From NCBI GenBank assembly GCA_945861415.1, contig CAMAUV010000001.1, forward strand, positions 185,194 to 249,193: a stretch of DNA of 64,000 bases. Reading direction: 5' to 3'. Both the position numbers and the translations under genes were made by a program. This document shows positions 7,918 through 17,190 of the stretch, one piece after another (positions within the stretch are counted from its first letter, which is position 1; each line of letters begins with the position of its first letter). Source of the stretch: Akkermansia muciniphila. Its GTDB lineage: Bacteria; Verrucomicrobiota; Verrucomicrobiia; Verrucomicrobiales; V1-33. The notes under the pieces are model-generated. The model was not told the DNA's origin. It did no database searches and worked only from the letters and a program-made list of their open reading frames with translations.

Positions 7918-10900
7918 ATGTCAGCTTTGCACCCCCGCACGATGCGAATATCAGTTTGGGGAGAATTCTCCTGCCTGATGGACTATAAACGAGTGAACTT
8001 CAGCAAATATGCTGTAGGTGCCACAGATATACGTGTGACCCTCATGGCGTGCATAATTCTGGCATTGGCCGCGACCAAGGGGTCGGCCCAGTTGGTGGCC
8101 AAAGCGGGACCGGATCAGGCGGTCAGCCCCACTTCGCCGGCCGTCACTATTGGGGGAAGTCCTGCGGCCACTGGCGGAGTTCCTCCCTACAGCTACAGTT
8201 GGTCTACATCGACCGGCTTGAGTGCTGCGAACATTGCCAATCCCGAGGCCTCGCCAGTGGTCACCACTACTTACAGGCTGACCGTTACTGATTCCAAAGT
8301 ACCAACCCCCAACCAGGCCACCGACACGATGACTGCGAAATGGCAGCCGTTTGTTCATCCCGGGATTCTGCTCACGAGGTTGGATTTGGAGCGAATAAAG
8401 ACGATGGTGACATCCAACACTGCGCCGTGGAGCCAAGGTTATGCATTGTTTGCGGCGGATAAGTATTCGCAGGCGACCTATCCCCTCTATGGTCCGTTCA
8501 CCAGTTATGGCCGCGCACCGAATGTGAACCTGCCAACCACTCTGGATGCCCGGGGGGCCTATCATAACGCCATCATGTGGTATCTCACTGGGAATCCAGC
8601 TCATGCGGCCAAGGCGAAACAAATCCTCAACGGTTATGCGGGAACGCTGACTAGAATAGAAGCCGGACAAGGAGCGCAACTGGCGGCGGCGTTTGCCTAT
8701 GTCTTCTTCGTCAATGCTGCTGAAATTATCCGCTACACGGATAGCACTTGGGCACGTTCCAGCATCGTCCAGTTCGAGCAATGGCTCAAAAACGTGTGGT
8801 ATCCGGTGCTGCATCCATTTGCAGAGTTTGCCAGCGGCAACTGGGACGCTTCAATGACCAAAGCGATGATTGGCATCGGCGTTTTCTGCAACGATCGTGA
8901 CATTTTCGAGCGGGCGGTGAGATATTACGTCGACGGCCCGGGCAACGGACGGTTGACTCATCTCATCATCAACGAAGACGGACAGGGGCAGGAGAGCGGA
9001 CGGGCGCAGAGCTACGCCCAGCTCGGAATCGGGTGTCTGGCCGAGTCGGCGCAGATCGCGTGGAGCCAGGGGGTGGACCTGTGGGGCCACCATTCGAATC
9101 GTTTGCTTAAGGGTTTCGAGTACACCGCACGGTACAACCTTGGTGAAACAGACCCTGCCATTACTCCGCCGGCTTACGTGGATTATGTGGACCGGACCGC
9201 CATTCTTGACTACTCCCACTGGCCAAACTTCAGCACGAAGAGACAGGATCGCGGAGAGTGGAAGCCCACCTACGAGATAGCATACAATCACTACGTAAAA
9301 CGCATGGGCCTCGCAGCACCCTACAAGATCCAAGTCGCCACACTCAACCGCCCGGAAGGTTGCTATACACTCTACCAGGATACGGATTGGGTTGGCTGCG
9401 GAACGCTGCTTTTTACGCTACCTTCCGGACCTCCGCCCGCCGCAACAGCGCCTCCGCAGTTCCCTTCGGGAGTCTATGCTCGCGACACCAGTATCAGCTG
9501 GGCGAGGTCGCAGAACGCCACGAGCTACACTTTAAAGCGGGGCAGTGTCAGCGGCGGACCGTATGATACGACAGTGGCTACAGGAATTACCGGAAACACC
9601 TACACCGACACGGCGGCGACCGCGGGAAGCTTGAATTACTACGTTGTTATAGCCAAGAACGCCTTCGGCGACAGCCCGCCTTCGGTTGAAAGGAGCGCCA
9701 CACGGGGCGGCGTGCCATCTGGATGGACCGATGCGGATATCGGCACACCACCACTGCCGGGCCACGCAGACTACTCGGATGCCGGTGAGAGGAAGTTCGA
9801 AATCGAAGCCGGGGGAACCGGCATCGGCATACTTGGCTTTTTGAGCCTCAGTTCCACCGATAACTTCCATTTTACCCACCGGACGATGACGGGCGACTGC
9901 ACGGTCATGGCTCGTGCGGGCCGGCCGCTTACATCGAGGCTTTCCGCATTTGGTGTGATGATGCGTGAAACGACTGCCAATAATGCCAAACATGCCTCAA
10001 TGATGATAACGCCATCATCGAACCCGCAAGCATGGAGCGCCACATGGAGACGCAGATCAAGCGCGGGTGGCGCCACGTCTTCCACCGATTTCAACATTCC
10101 CGAACCCTACCGGGAATACGACAATCGTTTCGGAATCCCCTATTGGGTGCGTGTGACGCGATCCGGGGGAACTCCTGGAAGTGGTGGAATTACATTCACG
10201 GGTTATTATTCGCCGGATGGGGTCACGTGGACCCAGCTTGGCAGCAGGAGCATCACCATGGGCAACTCAATCCAAGTCGGATTGGCTGCCTGTTCCGGTT
10301 GGAGCGGGTCGCCTGCTTTGACCACATCCGTAGTGCTCGATAATGTTAGTGTGACTGGCTGGGTGCCGCCGCCCGCAAGCCCTGTCATCACCCTCGAGGG
10401 GGCGCCGATGGTTGCGGGTGATACGGTGTATGGCACGGCCCCCTCTCCGCCCGCGAGTTTCACGGTGGCTGGGAGCGGCCTGACGGGTGCACCCGGTAAT
10501 TTGACCGTGACCCCTCCGGCCGGCTATGAGGTTTCCCTCAGCAGTGGCTCGGGTTACAGCACCAGCTTGCCAGTTCCTTATAGCAGCGCCACGCTGGCCA
10601 ACACCACGGTGTATCTGCGTCTGGCAGCCGCCACGCCTGTGGGCACTTATGCGGGGAACATCACGGTCAGTGGCGGCGGCGCAGCGTCCAAAATCATCGC
10701 CCCCTCTCCCAGCAGGGTTAACTATGGATTCGTCAGCTTCGATGACTTCAACGACAACTCCCTCAGTTCGTTTTGGAGAACCAACACCAGCATCCCGCAG
10801 GGCGGTGCTTTTGTCTTTGAGCGGAACGGGCGGATCGAAATCGCCGGGCGCGGCCACCTCATCACGGCCCAGCAGTTCGATCCCGTCCCTTGCGGCCTCA

Positions 10901-11832
10901 AGATCACGGGTCAGTGGACTTTTGCGAGCAGTCAGGACTTTCTGCAGATCCTCGTCCGCAGCGACGGTCAGCCCAGCGGCAGTTTTGGTGAGACCGCCAA
11001 CGGAATCGAGTTCTTCCTCAATCAGAACGATGCGGTCAAGAATCTCCAGATCCGCTCCAAAAGTAGCGGCACGATCACGGTGACTCAGGATACCACAGGT
11101 GCCCTCTCCAGCGCCGCCTCGGGCGAAGCCTTCGATTTCGTCATTGAGGACAAAGGGGACGGGCAGCTTTCATTCACCATGACGCAGGTCGGAAACCCAG
11201 GCAATACGGCAACTTCGACCGGCACGGTGACGAGCGACAACTTTTCCAAAAATTTCGTCGTCTTCCACAACCGCGAGGGCAACAGTAACAGGTCGTATCT
11301 CGATAACGTCACGTGCACCCAGTCCTCAACGAATATTGTCTACGCCTCTTGGGCAGTTTCTATGGACCTCAGTGGCGGCGTCAATGATGGCATGTCCCTC
11401 GATCCGGATCGGGATGGTTTCAGCAATATCGAGGAATTCGCACTCGGTGGGCATCCGCTTAACGGCATGGTTAAAGCCATGGGTTACGCGTTTCATGCAG
11501 ACGGTGCAGATTCCGGCCGGGGGAGTGATCAGAATGACTTTATCCTTTCCTGTGCTCTACGATCCGCCGGCTTGGTGGAGAATGGAACGGCGACCTTAAT
11601 TAACCCCGCCGCAGGAGTGATCTATACCGTCGAGGGCGGCACCGTGCCGGGCAGCTGCGACGCAATGGTTTTGCCGACTACACCCCCTATCACCGCCGGC
11701 CTGCCTGCGGCCGACAGCCTGCCAGCTGGATTTCAATATCGCAGTTTCTATCTTGGTGGCTCCAACGGACTTCCGGGCAGGGGTTTTATGCGCGTGAAAG
11801 TCGCGCCCATCGTTCTAAACTGCGGCCCGTAA
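7918..11832 (+). CDS. Large secreted protein with alginate-lyase-like domain and accessory modules
   Basis: Up to 1304 residues. The start is uncertain: ATGs at 7918, 7978 and 8044 are possible, and the last gives a compact signal peptide (MACIILALAATKGSA). After a PKD-like segment ('AGPDQAVS', 'YSYSWS') comes an alpha/alpha-barrel region resembling the alginate lyase/heparinase superfamily ('AIMWYLTGNPAHAAKAKQIL', 'NEDGQGQESGRAQSYAQLG'). A fibronectin-III-like module, a DUF1349-like beta domain ('DNFHFTHRTMTGDCTVMAR'), further beta-sandwich modules and a terminal 'DPDRDGFSNIEEF' calcium-binding-like segment follow. It probably degrades an anionic polysaccharide outside the cell. Substrate is not predictable. 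Confidence 0.75.
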   Translation: MSALHPRTMRISVWGEFSCLMDYKRVNFSKYAVGATDIRVTLMACIILALAATKGSAQLVAKAGPDQAVSPTSPAVTIGGSPAATGGVPPYSYSWSTSTGLSAANIANPEASPVVTTTYRLTVTDSKVPTPNQATDTMTAKWQPFVHPGILLTRLDLERIKTMVTSNTAPWSQGYALFAADKYSQATYPLYGPFTSYGRAPNVNLPTTLDARGAYHNAIMWYLTGNPAHAAKAKQILNGYAGTLTRIEAGQGAQLAAAFAYVFFVNAAEIIRYTDSTWARSSIVQFEQWLKNVWYPVLHPFAEFASGNWDASMTKAMIGIGVFCNDRDIFERAVRYYVDGPGNGRLTHLIINEDGQGQESGRAQSYAQLGIGCLAESAQIAWSQGVDLWGHHSNRLLKGFEYTARYNLGETDPAITPPAYVDYVDRTAILDYSHWPNFSTKRQDRGEWKPTYEIAYNHYVKRMGLAAPYKIQVATLNRPEGCYTLYQDTDWVGCGTLLFTLPSGPPPAATAPPQFPSGVYARDTSISWARSQNATSYTLKRGSVSGGPYDTTVATGITGNTYTDTAATAGSLNYYVVIAKNAFGDSPPSVERSATRGGVPSGWTDADIGTPPLPGHADYSDAGERKFEIEAGGTGIGILGFLSLSSTDNFHFTHRTMTGDCTVMARAGRPLTSRLSAFGVMMRETTANNAKHASMMITPSSNPQAWSATWRRRSSAGGATSSTDFNIPEPYREYDNRFGIPYWVRVTRSGGTPGSGGITFTGYYSPDGVTWTQLGSRSITMGNSIQVGLAACSGWSGSPALTTSVVLDNVSVTGWVPPPASPVITLEGAPMVAGDTVYGTAPSPPASFTVAGSGLTGAPGNLTVTPPAGYEVSLSSGSGYSTSLPVPYSSATLANTTVYLRLAAATPVGTYAGNITVSGGGAASKIIAPSPSRVNYGFVSFDDFNDNSLSSFWRTNTSIPQGGAFVFERNGRIEIAGRGHLITAQQFDPVPCGLKITGQWTFASSQDFLQILVRSDGQPSGSFGETANGIEFFLNQNDAVKNLQIRSKSSGTITVTQDTTGALSSAASGEAFDFVIEDKGDGQLSFTMTQVGNPGNTATSTGTVTSDNFSKNFVVFHNREGNSNRSYLDNVTCTQSSTNIVYASWAVSMDLSGGVNDGMSLDPDRDGFSNIEEFALGGHPLNGMVKAMGYAFHADGADSGRGSDQNDFILSCALRSAGLVENGTATLINPAAGVIYTVEGGTVPGSCDAMVLPTTPPITAGLPAADSLPAGFQYRSFYLGGSNGLPGRGFMRVKVAPIVLNCGP

Positions 11833-11869
11833 CTGTTTTCAACCAGTCGAGGCGGGAGGCGGCCTCAAT

Positions 11870-13795
11870 TTACCCCACCGCGGCCAGTGCTGCCTCGGCG
11901 GTGAGGAGATCCGGGTCTAGGTGCTTGAGCGCTTTGGCGACAGCGCTCTTCACGGTGATGCCGTGCAGTTCCCGCAGAATAGAGGGCTTTCCGTGCTCCA
12001 CGAAGGCATCAGGCCAACCGATGCGCTCTACCGGGATCTGGATTCCATCGTCGTTAAGGGCCTCCAGCACGGAGAGGCCAAAACCATTGTGTAGGACGTG
12101 ATCTTCAAGGGTGACCACCACTTTGCTCTTCGCCGCAAGGCGGGTGATGGTCTTGATGTCCAGCGGTTTGATCCAGCGCGGATTGATGAGGGTGACGGAG
12201 AATCCGCGTGATTCAAGATCGCGCGTGGCTTTCTGAGCCATTTCGAAAAGTGTGCCGAGGCCGATGAGGCAGACATCGGTGCCCTCCTGCAGCACTTCCG
12301 CGAGGCCGATTTCCAGCAGTTGCGGTTTATCCTTCAGCGCTACGCCGGTGATTGCCCCGCGGGGATAGCGGATGGCGGTGGGGCCGGCATCATAGTTAGC
12401 CATGGTCCAGAGCATATCGGCGAGTTCATCCTCGTCTTTGGGCTGCATGTGGATGAGACCGGGCACGTGCCGCAGGTAGCCGATGTCGAACAATCCGTGA
12501 TGCGTAGGGCCATCGTCCCCGCTGAGGCCACCGCGGTCCATACACAGGCGCACCGGGAGATTCTGCAGAGCGATGTCATGCAGGATCATGTCGTAGGCGC
12601 GCTGCATGAAGGTGCTATAAATCGTTAGGAAGGGCTTGAGTCCCTGTGCGGCGAGACCGCAGGCAAAGAGTGCGGCATGTTCCTCGGCAATTCCCACGTC
12701 GAAATAACGCTGGGGGATTTCTTTTTTGAACACGCTGAGCCCAGTGCCGCCGGGCATGGCGGCGGTGATAGCGCAAATTCTCTGGTCGGCTTTGGCAAAC
12801 TTCACCAAATTCTCGGCGAACAACTGGGAACAGGTGGGCGTGGGCGCGGCATCCGTCTCGCCGGTGTCGATCTTGTAAGTGCCGAGACCGTGGAATTTGC
12901 CGGGATTGGCAAGGGCGGGCTCATAGCCCCGGCCTTTTTCGGTGATGATGTGCAGAATTACTGGTTCGTTTTGGGTCTTCAGGAACTCGAAAGTCTTCAC
13001 CAGCAGCGGCAGGTCATGGCCGTCTATGGGGCCGTAATAACGCAGTCCGAATTCCTCGAAGATCACGCTGGGCAGTATGAGATTCTTGGCGCTTTCCTCG
13101 ATCTTGGAGGCAAAGCGGCGCACGGCTTTCCCGGCTATCTTCTCCACAAAACTTGCCGCCTTCTCGCGCAGGCCGGCATAGGTGGTGCTGGTAGCGATAC
13201 GATTGAAGTAGCGGGCGATGGCCCCCACGTTTTTATCGATGCTCCACTCATTGTCGTTGAGCACGACGATCAGCTTTTTGGTAGAGGAGGCGATGTTGTT
13301 TAACGCTTCAAACGTGGGGCCGCAGGTAAAGGCCGCATCACCGGCGACGCACACGACATTGTTGTCCGCCCCATTGAGATCGCGGGCGACTGCGAAGCCA
13401 AGGGCGGCGCTCAGTGCGGTGCCAGCATGGCCGGCACCATAGCAGTCGTGCTCGCTCTCGGTGCGCAGGAGGAATCCATTTAGCCCCTTATACTGCCGCA
13501 TGGAATGCAGTCGATCCCAGCGTCCCGTGAGCATCTTGTGAATGTAGCCTTGGTGGCTGACATCGAAGATGAACTTGTCCTTTGGGGAATCGAAAACGCG
13601 GTGGAGCGCGATACAGAGTTCCACGACCCCGAGGTTGGGACCGAGGTGCCCGCCGGTTTCCGACAAGGTGGAAATAAGATCCTGCCGGATCTTGCAAGCT
13701 AGCTGGGGCAGTTGTTTTTCGGTCAGCTTTTTTACATCCTCCGGCCCGTGAATGGGCGGAAGGGGTTCGCAGCTAGAATAGTCGGATTTCATCAT
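11870..13795 (-). CDS. dxs: 1-deoxy-D-xylulose-5-phosphate synthase
   Basis: 641 residues, normal length for DXS. Recognisable signatures include 'LGPNLGVVELCIALH', 'GAGHAGTALSAALGFA', the thiamine-diphosphate motif region 'GDAAFTCG...LNDNEWSI', and the C-terminal 'VLHNGFGLSVLEAL'. It condenses pyruvate with glyceraldehyde 3-phosphate, the first step of the MEP isoprenoid pathway, in the cytoplasm. Its start lies inside the end of xseB (23-base overlap), so the two are translationally coupled, an arrangement common in bacteria. Confidence 0.96.
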   Translation of the reverse strand: MMKSDYSSCEPLPPIHGPEDVKKLTEKQLPQLACKIRQDLISTLSETGGHLGPNLGVVELCIALHRVFDSPKDKFIFDVSHQGYIHKMLTGRWDRLHSMRQYKGLNGFLLRTESEHDCYGAGHAGTALSAALGFAVARDLNGADNNVVCVAGDAAFTCGPTFEALNNIASSTKKLIVVLNDNEWSIDKNVGAIARYFNRIATSTTYAGLREKAASFVEKIAGKAVRRFASKIEESAKNLILPSVIFEEFGLRYYGPIDGHDLPLLVKTFEFLKTQNEPVILHIITEKGRGYEPALANPGKFHGLGTYKIDTGETDAAPTPTCSQLFAENLVKFAKADQRICAITAAMPGGTGLSVFKKEIPQRYFDVGIAEEHAALFACGLAAQGLKPFLTIYSTFMQRAYDMILHDIALQNLPVRLCMDRGGLSGDDGPTHHGLFDIGYLRHVPGLIHMQPKDEDELADMLWTMANYDAGPTAIRYPRGAITGVALKDKPQLLEIGLAEVLQEGTDVCLIGLGTLFEMAQKATRDLESRGFSVTLINPRWIKPLDIKTITRLAAKSKVVVTLEDHVLHNGFGLSVLEALNDDGIQIPVERIGWPDAFVEHGKPSILRELHGITVKSAVAKALKHLDPDLLTAEAALAAVG

Positions 13796-14117
13796 TGCTG
13801 GTAGTCGGAGGACTAGAGGGTTTGGCTTTGGATGCCCGGGGTGCCGGGACTGCCGGCGGGCCGTTATTGTCGTCCAAGGGCTCGAGAGTTACGGCGCCGC
13901 TGGCGCGGCGGTTGATCAGCTCTATCCGCTGCTGGGCGGTGTCGAGCCGGGACTGGCAAATTTTCACAAGGCGTCCGCCTTCTTCGTAGCGGTCCACCAT
14001 TTCATCGAGGGGCAGCCGGGTGTCTTCCAGAGCTTGCACGATCTCATCGAGCCGGCTCATTGCCTGCTCGTAGGTCATTTCGGCTTCGGGGCCGGGGTCG
14101 GTCTTGGTGCGTGCCAT
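13773..14117 (-). CDS. xseB: Exodeoxyribonuclease VII small subunit
   Basis: 114 residues. The core 'MTYEQAMSRLDEIVQALEDTRLPLDEMVDRYEEGGRLVKICQSRL' is the XseB helical-hairpin signature, followed by a Pro/Ala-rich tail longer than usual (the family is often 70-90 residues). It binds the XseA large subunit, which is not in this window, to form the single-strand-specific nuclease. It overlaps dxs downstream. The start could instead be the internal Met in front of 'TYEQAM'. Confidence 0.93.
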   Translation of the reverse strand: MARTKTDPGPEAEMTYEQAMSRLDEIVQALEDTRLPLDEMVDRYEEGGRLVKICQSRLDTAQQRIELINRRASGAVTLEPLDDNNGPPAVPAPRASKAKPSSPPTTSNDEIRLF

Positions 14118-14141
14118 GCAGAGAAAAAATCAGCAACAAGT

Positions 14142-14160
14142 TTCCCGCCCGACGCGGGAA
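14142..14160 (-). terminator. Hairpin downstream of ridA
   Basis: Arms 14142-14148 and 14154-14160 form a perfect 7-bp GC-rich stem with a 5-base loop. On the minus strand it follows the ridA stop and precedes xseB. The U-tract is poor, so it is only a candidate terminator. Confidence 0.4.
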
Positions 14161-14213
14161 TAAGCAAGCACTAAAGCAGCGGAAAGTCCGGTTCTTGGCC
14201 GTGGTGCGTCTGC

Positions 14214-14594
14214 TCAGCCGGGGATTTCGGCAATGACTTCGATCTCCACGAGCGCGTCGAGCGGAAGTTTGGCGACCTGCACGGTGCTGCGGGCAGGTTT
14301 GTGGCCTGCAAAGGCGGCATCGTAGAGCGCGTTCATTTTGGCGAAGTCGCCAAGGTCTTTGAGGAAAACGGTGGATTTCACCACGTTATGAAAATTCAGC
14401 CCGGCGTTGCTGAGCACCGCAGCAATATTACTGAGCACCTGCTGCGTTTGGCCTTCAATTTCGGTGGCTTCGATCTTCATGCTGGCTGGCAACAGCGGCA
14501 GCATGCCGGCACAGAAAAGGAGCTGGCCGGTGCGCACAGAGTGGGAGTAAGGGCCGACGGCGGCGGGGGCTTGAGCGGAGTTGAGGATTTGCAT
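14214..14594 (-). CDS. ridA: RidA/YjgF family imine deaminase
   Basis: 126 residues from the ATG at 14594, which has a strong GGGAGG ribosome site just upstream; a longer 138-residue reading is less likely. Family residues are present: 'GPYSHSV' near the start, 'FCAGMLPL', 'FHNVVKSTVFLKDL', and the catalytic arginine in 'PARSTVQVAKLP'. RidA proteins hydrolyse reactive enamine/imine intermediates released by PLP enzymes. It lies 39 bases after the terC-like gene on the same strand and may be co-transcribed with it. Confidence 0.92.
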   Translation of the reverse strand: MQILNSAQAPAAVGPYSHSVRTGQLLFCAGMLPLLPASMKIEATEIEGQTQQVLSNIAAVLSNAGLNFHNVVKSTVFLKDLGDFAKMNALYDAAFAGHKPARSTVQVAKLPLDALVEIEVIAEIPG

Positions 14595-14633
14595 ATCCCT
14601 CCCGCTAAGAATGCTCCCGCGGCCCCGCAACCG

Positions 14634-15581
14634 TCAGCTTGGCTCCTCGAAGCTTTCTGATTCCTTCTTCGGCCAGATCAGGGAAGCCACGACGCTCAGC
14701 GTGATTATACCGAAAACCGCGCCTAGCGCCCAGTTGGTGTCAATTTTGTAAATTTTTGCATGCCCTAGGAGCATTTTCACCCCGACGAAGGTCAGGACAA
14801 GGGCCAGCCCCACTTTGAGGAGGTGGAATTTCTCAATGGCCCCGGCCAGAACGAAGTAGAGCGACCGGAGTCCCATGATGGCGAACACATTGGACGTGAA
14901 CACAATGAAGGGGTCCTGCGTGATGCCGAAGATCGCGGGAATGGAGTCCACGGCGAAAATGACGTCGCTGATTTCCACACACACCAGCACCACCATGAGC
15001 GGTGTGGCCATGCGGCGGCCGTCGATTTTGACGAGAAAGCGGTCACCGTGCCATTCTTTGGTCACCGGCACCAGCCGGGTGAACCATTTCACCACTGGAT
15101 TGGCCTCGGGATGCATCTCGGAGTCTTTCGCTACCAGCATCTTGATGCCGGTGAACACGAGGAAGCCGCCGAAGACGTAGATGATCCACGCGAAGTTATT
15201 GATGAGTGCGACACCGGCGAAAATCATCGCCAGACGCAGAACCAGCGCGCTCAACACGCCCCAGAAGAGCACCTTGTGCTGATACTCCTTGGGCACGGCG
15301 AAGTAAGTGAATATCAGGGCGAAGACGAACACGTTGTCCGCGCTAAGAGACAGCTCAATGAGGTAGCCGGTGAAGAATTCCAGCCCCAGCTTGGGTCCCT
15401 CCGTTTGCCAGATCCATGTGCCGAAACCGCAGGCCAGCGCCACCCAGACACAGGTCCATGTAAAGGCCTCTTTAAAGGAAACCGTGTGGGATTTCCGGTG
15501 AAACACGCCGAGATCGAGGGCGAGCATGAAGAGCACGAAGGCCCCGAAGCCGAGCCAGAAGTAGATACTATGAGTCATCAA
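14634..15581 (-). CDS. TerC/Alx family integral membrane protein
   Basis: 315 residues, almost entirely hydrophobic helices. The family signatures 'ELSLSADNVFVFALIF' and 'SDVIFAVDSIPAIFGIT' carry the conserved acidic residues (Asp in 'SADN' and 'AVDS'). The family includes Alx/TerC proteins linked to tellurite resistance and manganese export in the inner membrane. I looked for a yybP-ykoY manganese riboswitch between this gene and the upstream one and did not recognise one. The symbol is withheld because TerC, Alx and YkoY members cannot be separated by eye. Confidence 0.9.
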   Translation of the reverse strand: MMTHSIYFWLGFGAFVLFMLALDLGVFHRKSHTVSFKEAFTWTCVWVALACGFGTWIWQTEGPKLGLEFFTGYLIELSLSADNVFVFALIFTYFAVPKEYQHKVLFWGVLSALVLRLAMIFAGVALINNFAWIIYVFGGFLVFTGIKMLVAKDSEMHPEANPVVKWFTRLVPVTKEWHGDRFLVKIDGRRMATPLMVVLVCVEISDVIFAVDSIPAIFGITQDPFIVFTSNVFAIMGLRSLYFVLAGAIEKFHLLKVGLALVLTFVGVKMLLGHAKIYKIDTNWALGAVFGIITLSVVASLIWPKKESESFEEPS

Positions 15582-15635
15582 TAGTCAGTGGAGGGGATAA
15601 AACGGGTAAACAAATGGAAATTGAAAGCGATTGAA

Positions 15636-15666
15636 CTCCCGGCAGGGATGCACGCTCTGCCGGGAG
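15636..15666 (-). terminator. Strong hairpin between hpf-like and terC-like genes
   Basis: Arms 15636-15645 and 15657-15666 are a perfect 10-bp inverted repeat (ctcccggcag / ctgccgggag) around an 11-base loop. On the minus strand it comes after the hpf-like stop and is followed by a mixed, moderately U-rich stretch. It is likely to terminate or attenuate transcription into the terC-like gene. Confidence 0.55.
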
Positions 15667-15677
15667 CCGGTCCGCCG

Positions 15678-16022
15678 TCAGGCCCGGGAAAAAGCAGGCT
15701 GGCCGGAGCGGCGAAGGGGGGTGGATGGGCCGCGGGCCTCACGGCGGGCCAGCCGACGCTGAATTTGGCGCCTGAGGTTTTTCATCACTTTGTTCCATGC
15801 CGCTGCGAGGGTATAGTCATTGGCGGAGACGGTGATGTCAGTTCCCGGCACCTCCAGATTTACCGCGGCGCGAATGGCAGGGCTGCCTTCCGAGGGCTGC
15901 TCCACCGTGGCATGCGCGGCGGTGATTTCCAGTTCCCGGCTCAGCGGCTCAATACTGTCCGAGATCAATTTTCTGGAGGCTTGTGTGTCCGCGCAGCGGC
16001 GGAAGCGCAGGTTCAGTTTCAT
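15678..16022 (-). CDS. Ribosome hibernation promoting factor-like protein (HPF/RaiA family)
   Basis: 114 residues of the short HPF/YfiA type. It shows the beta-alpha-beta pattern with 'ITAAHATVEQ', 'AIRAAVNLEVPGTDITVSANDYTLAAAWNKVMKNLRRQIQRRLAR', typical of the sigma-54-modulation/S30EA domain. The basic C-terminal helix would bind 16S rRNA between the subunits and hold idle 70S ribosomes in stationary phase. It is divergent from the LysR gene at 16157; the 134-base gap must hold both promoters. Confidence 0.8.
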   Translation of the reverse strand: MKLNLRFRRCADTQASRKLISDSIEPLSRELEITAAHATVEQPSEGSPAIRAAVNLEVPGTDITVSANDYTLAAAWNKVMKNLRRQIQRRLARREARGPSTPLRRSGQPAFSRA

Positions 16023-16156
16023 GTGTGTTTGGTTTCGAGTTTGGTTTGAAGTGTCCCGGCGGTTGCCGTGACGCGGCGATGCTGGACAATTTCCAAAATT
16101 AGACCATGACTGGTTTTCAAAGCGATGCTTAGAGAGAACCGAACAATCATCGGCGC

Positions 16157-17047
16157 ATGGAATTTCTCAATTACCACCACCTCCGCTACTTCTGGATGGT
16201 CGCCCGCGAGGGCGGCCTGCGAAAGGCGGCCGAAAAGCTCAATCTTTCCCAGCCCACCATCAGCGCCCAGATTAGTGCGCTGGAGCGCAGCGTGGGGGAA
16301 AAGCTCTTCCGCCGCAGCGGGCGCAGTCTGGTGCTCACGGAGGCGGGCAGGCGTGCCTTTGAAGTGGCGCAGGAGATCTTTTCGCTCGGACAGGAATTCA
16401 TGGATCACGTGCGCGGGCACCGGGTCTCACGCGCCCTGCGCCTGCACGCCGGGATTTCAGACTCGGTGCCGAAACTGCTTGCGTGGGAGATTCTGGCGCC
16501 GGCCTTCCGGCTCAAGGAGCCGGTGCAGGTCAACTGCCGGGAAGGCAGCGCGGAGGATCTGCTGGGGGCGCTGGCTACCGGCCGGTTGGATGTGGTCATC
16601 GCTGGAGAGCCGGCTCCGCCTTCGCTTGCGGTGAAGGTCCACAGTCACGCGCTGGGATTTTGCGGCACAGCTTTTTGTGCTGTGCCTGCTTTGGCGAAAA
16701 GGCTGAGAAAGGGATTTCCGGAATCCCTGCACGGCGCTCCCATGCTCCTTCCCCAAGCCAATACCGCATGGCGCCAACTCATCGATGCATGGCTGCACCG
16801 GCAGGGGATTCAGCCGCAGCTGGTGGCGGAATTTGACGACGCGGCCCTCATGAAAGTCGCCGGAGCCGCGGGACTGGGCGTCGTGCCCGTGCCCGAACGC
16901 GTTCTTGCTGATGCCAGTCTTCGTTATGGACTTGCGCGGGCAGGAGTGGCCAAAGACTGCCGCGTCAGCTACTTTGCCATCACCGTCCAAAGGCGTATTA
17001 CCCACCCGGCCGTATCCGCAATGCTGGGTGCTTTTCAGGAAAAATAG
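16157..17047 (+). CDS. LysR-family transcriptional regulator, NhaR-like
   Basis: 296 residues. The N-terminal winged helix-turn-helix reads 'FLNYHHLRYFWMVAREGGLRKAAEKL' and 'SQPTISAQI', closest in my memory to NhaR, the activator of the sodium/proton antiporter gene. The remainder is a LysR substrate-binding domain ('LLGALATGRLDVVIAGEPAP'). No antiporter gene lies nearby, so the target is unknown. LysR regulators often control the divergent gene, here the hpf-like gene. Confidence 0.88.
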   Translation: MEFLNYHHLRYFWMVAREGGLRKAAEKLNLSQPTISAQISALERSVGEKLFRRSGRSLVLTEAGRRAFEVAQEIFSLGQEFMDHVRGHRVSRALRLHAGISDSVPKLLAWEILAPAFRLKEPVQVNCREGSAEDLLGALATGRLDVVIAGEPAPPSLAVKVHSHALGFCGTAFCAVPALAKRLRKGFPESLHGAPMLLPQANTAWRQLIDAWLHRQGIQPQLVAEFDDAALMKVAGAAGLGVVPVPERVLADASLRYGLARAGVAKDCRVSYFAITVQRRITHPAVSAMLGAFQEK

Positions 17048-17190
17048 CGAATTCCGGTGCGCTGAATGGCCTAGGTGAAACCCTGATGTTGTATTTACAA
17101 AATAAACTCATTGCCAATTCTGAGCGAATCGGATAATTTCCGTGGCATCACGCAAATATACCCCTACCCACCCCCAAGTTTACTCAAAAC

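Noticed and set aside
15582-15677. yybP-ykoY manganese riboswitch before the TerC-like gene
   Set aside because: Only a simple 10-bp hairpin is present; the conserved multi-helix layout was not found.
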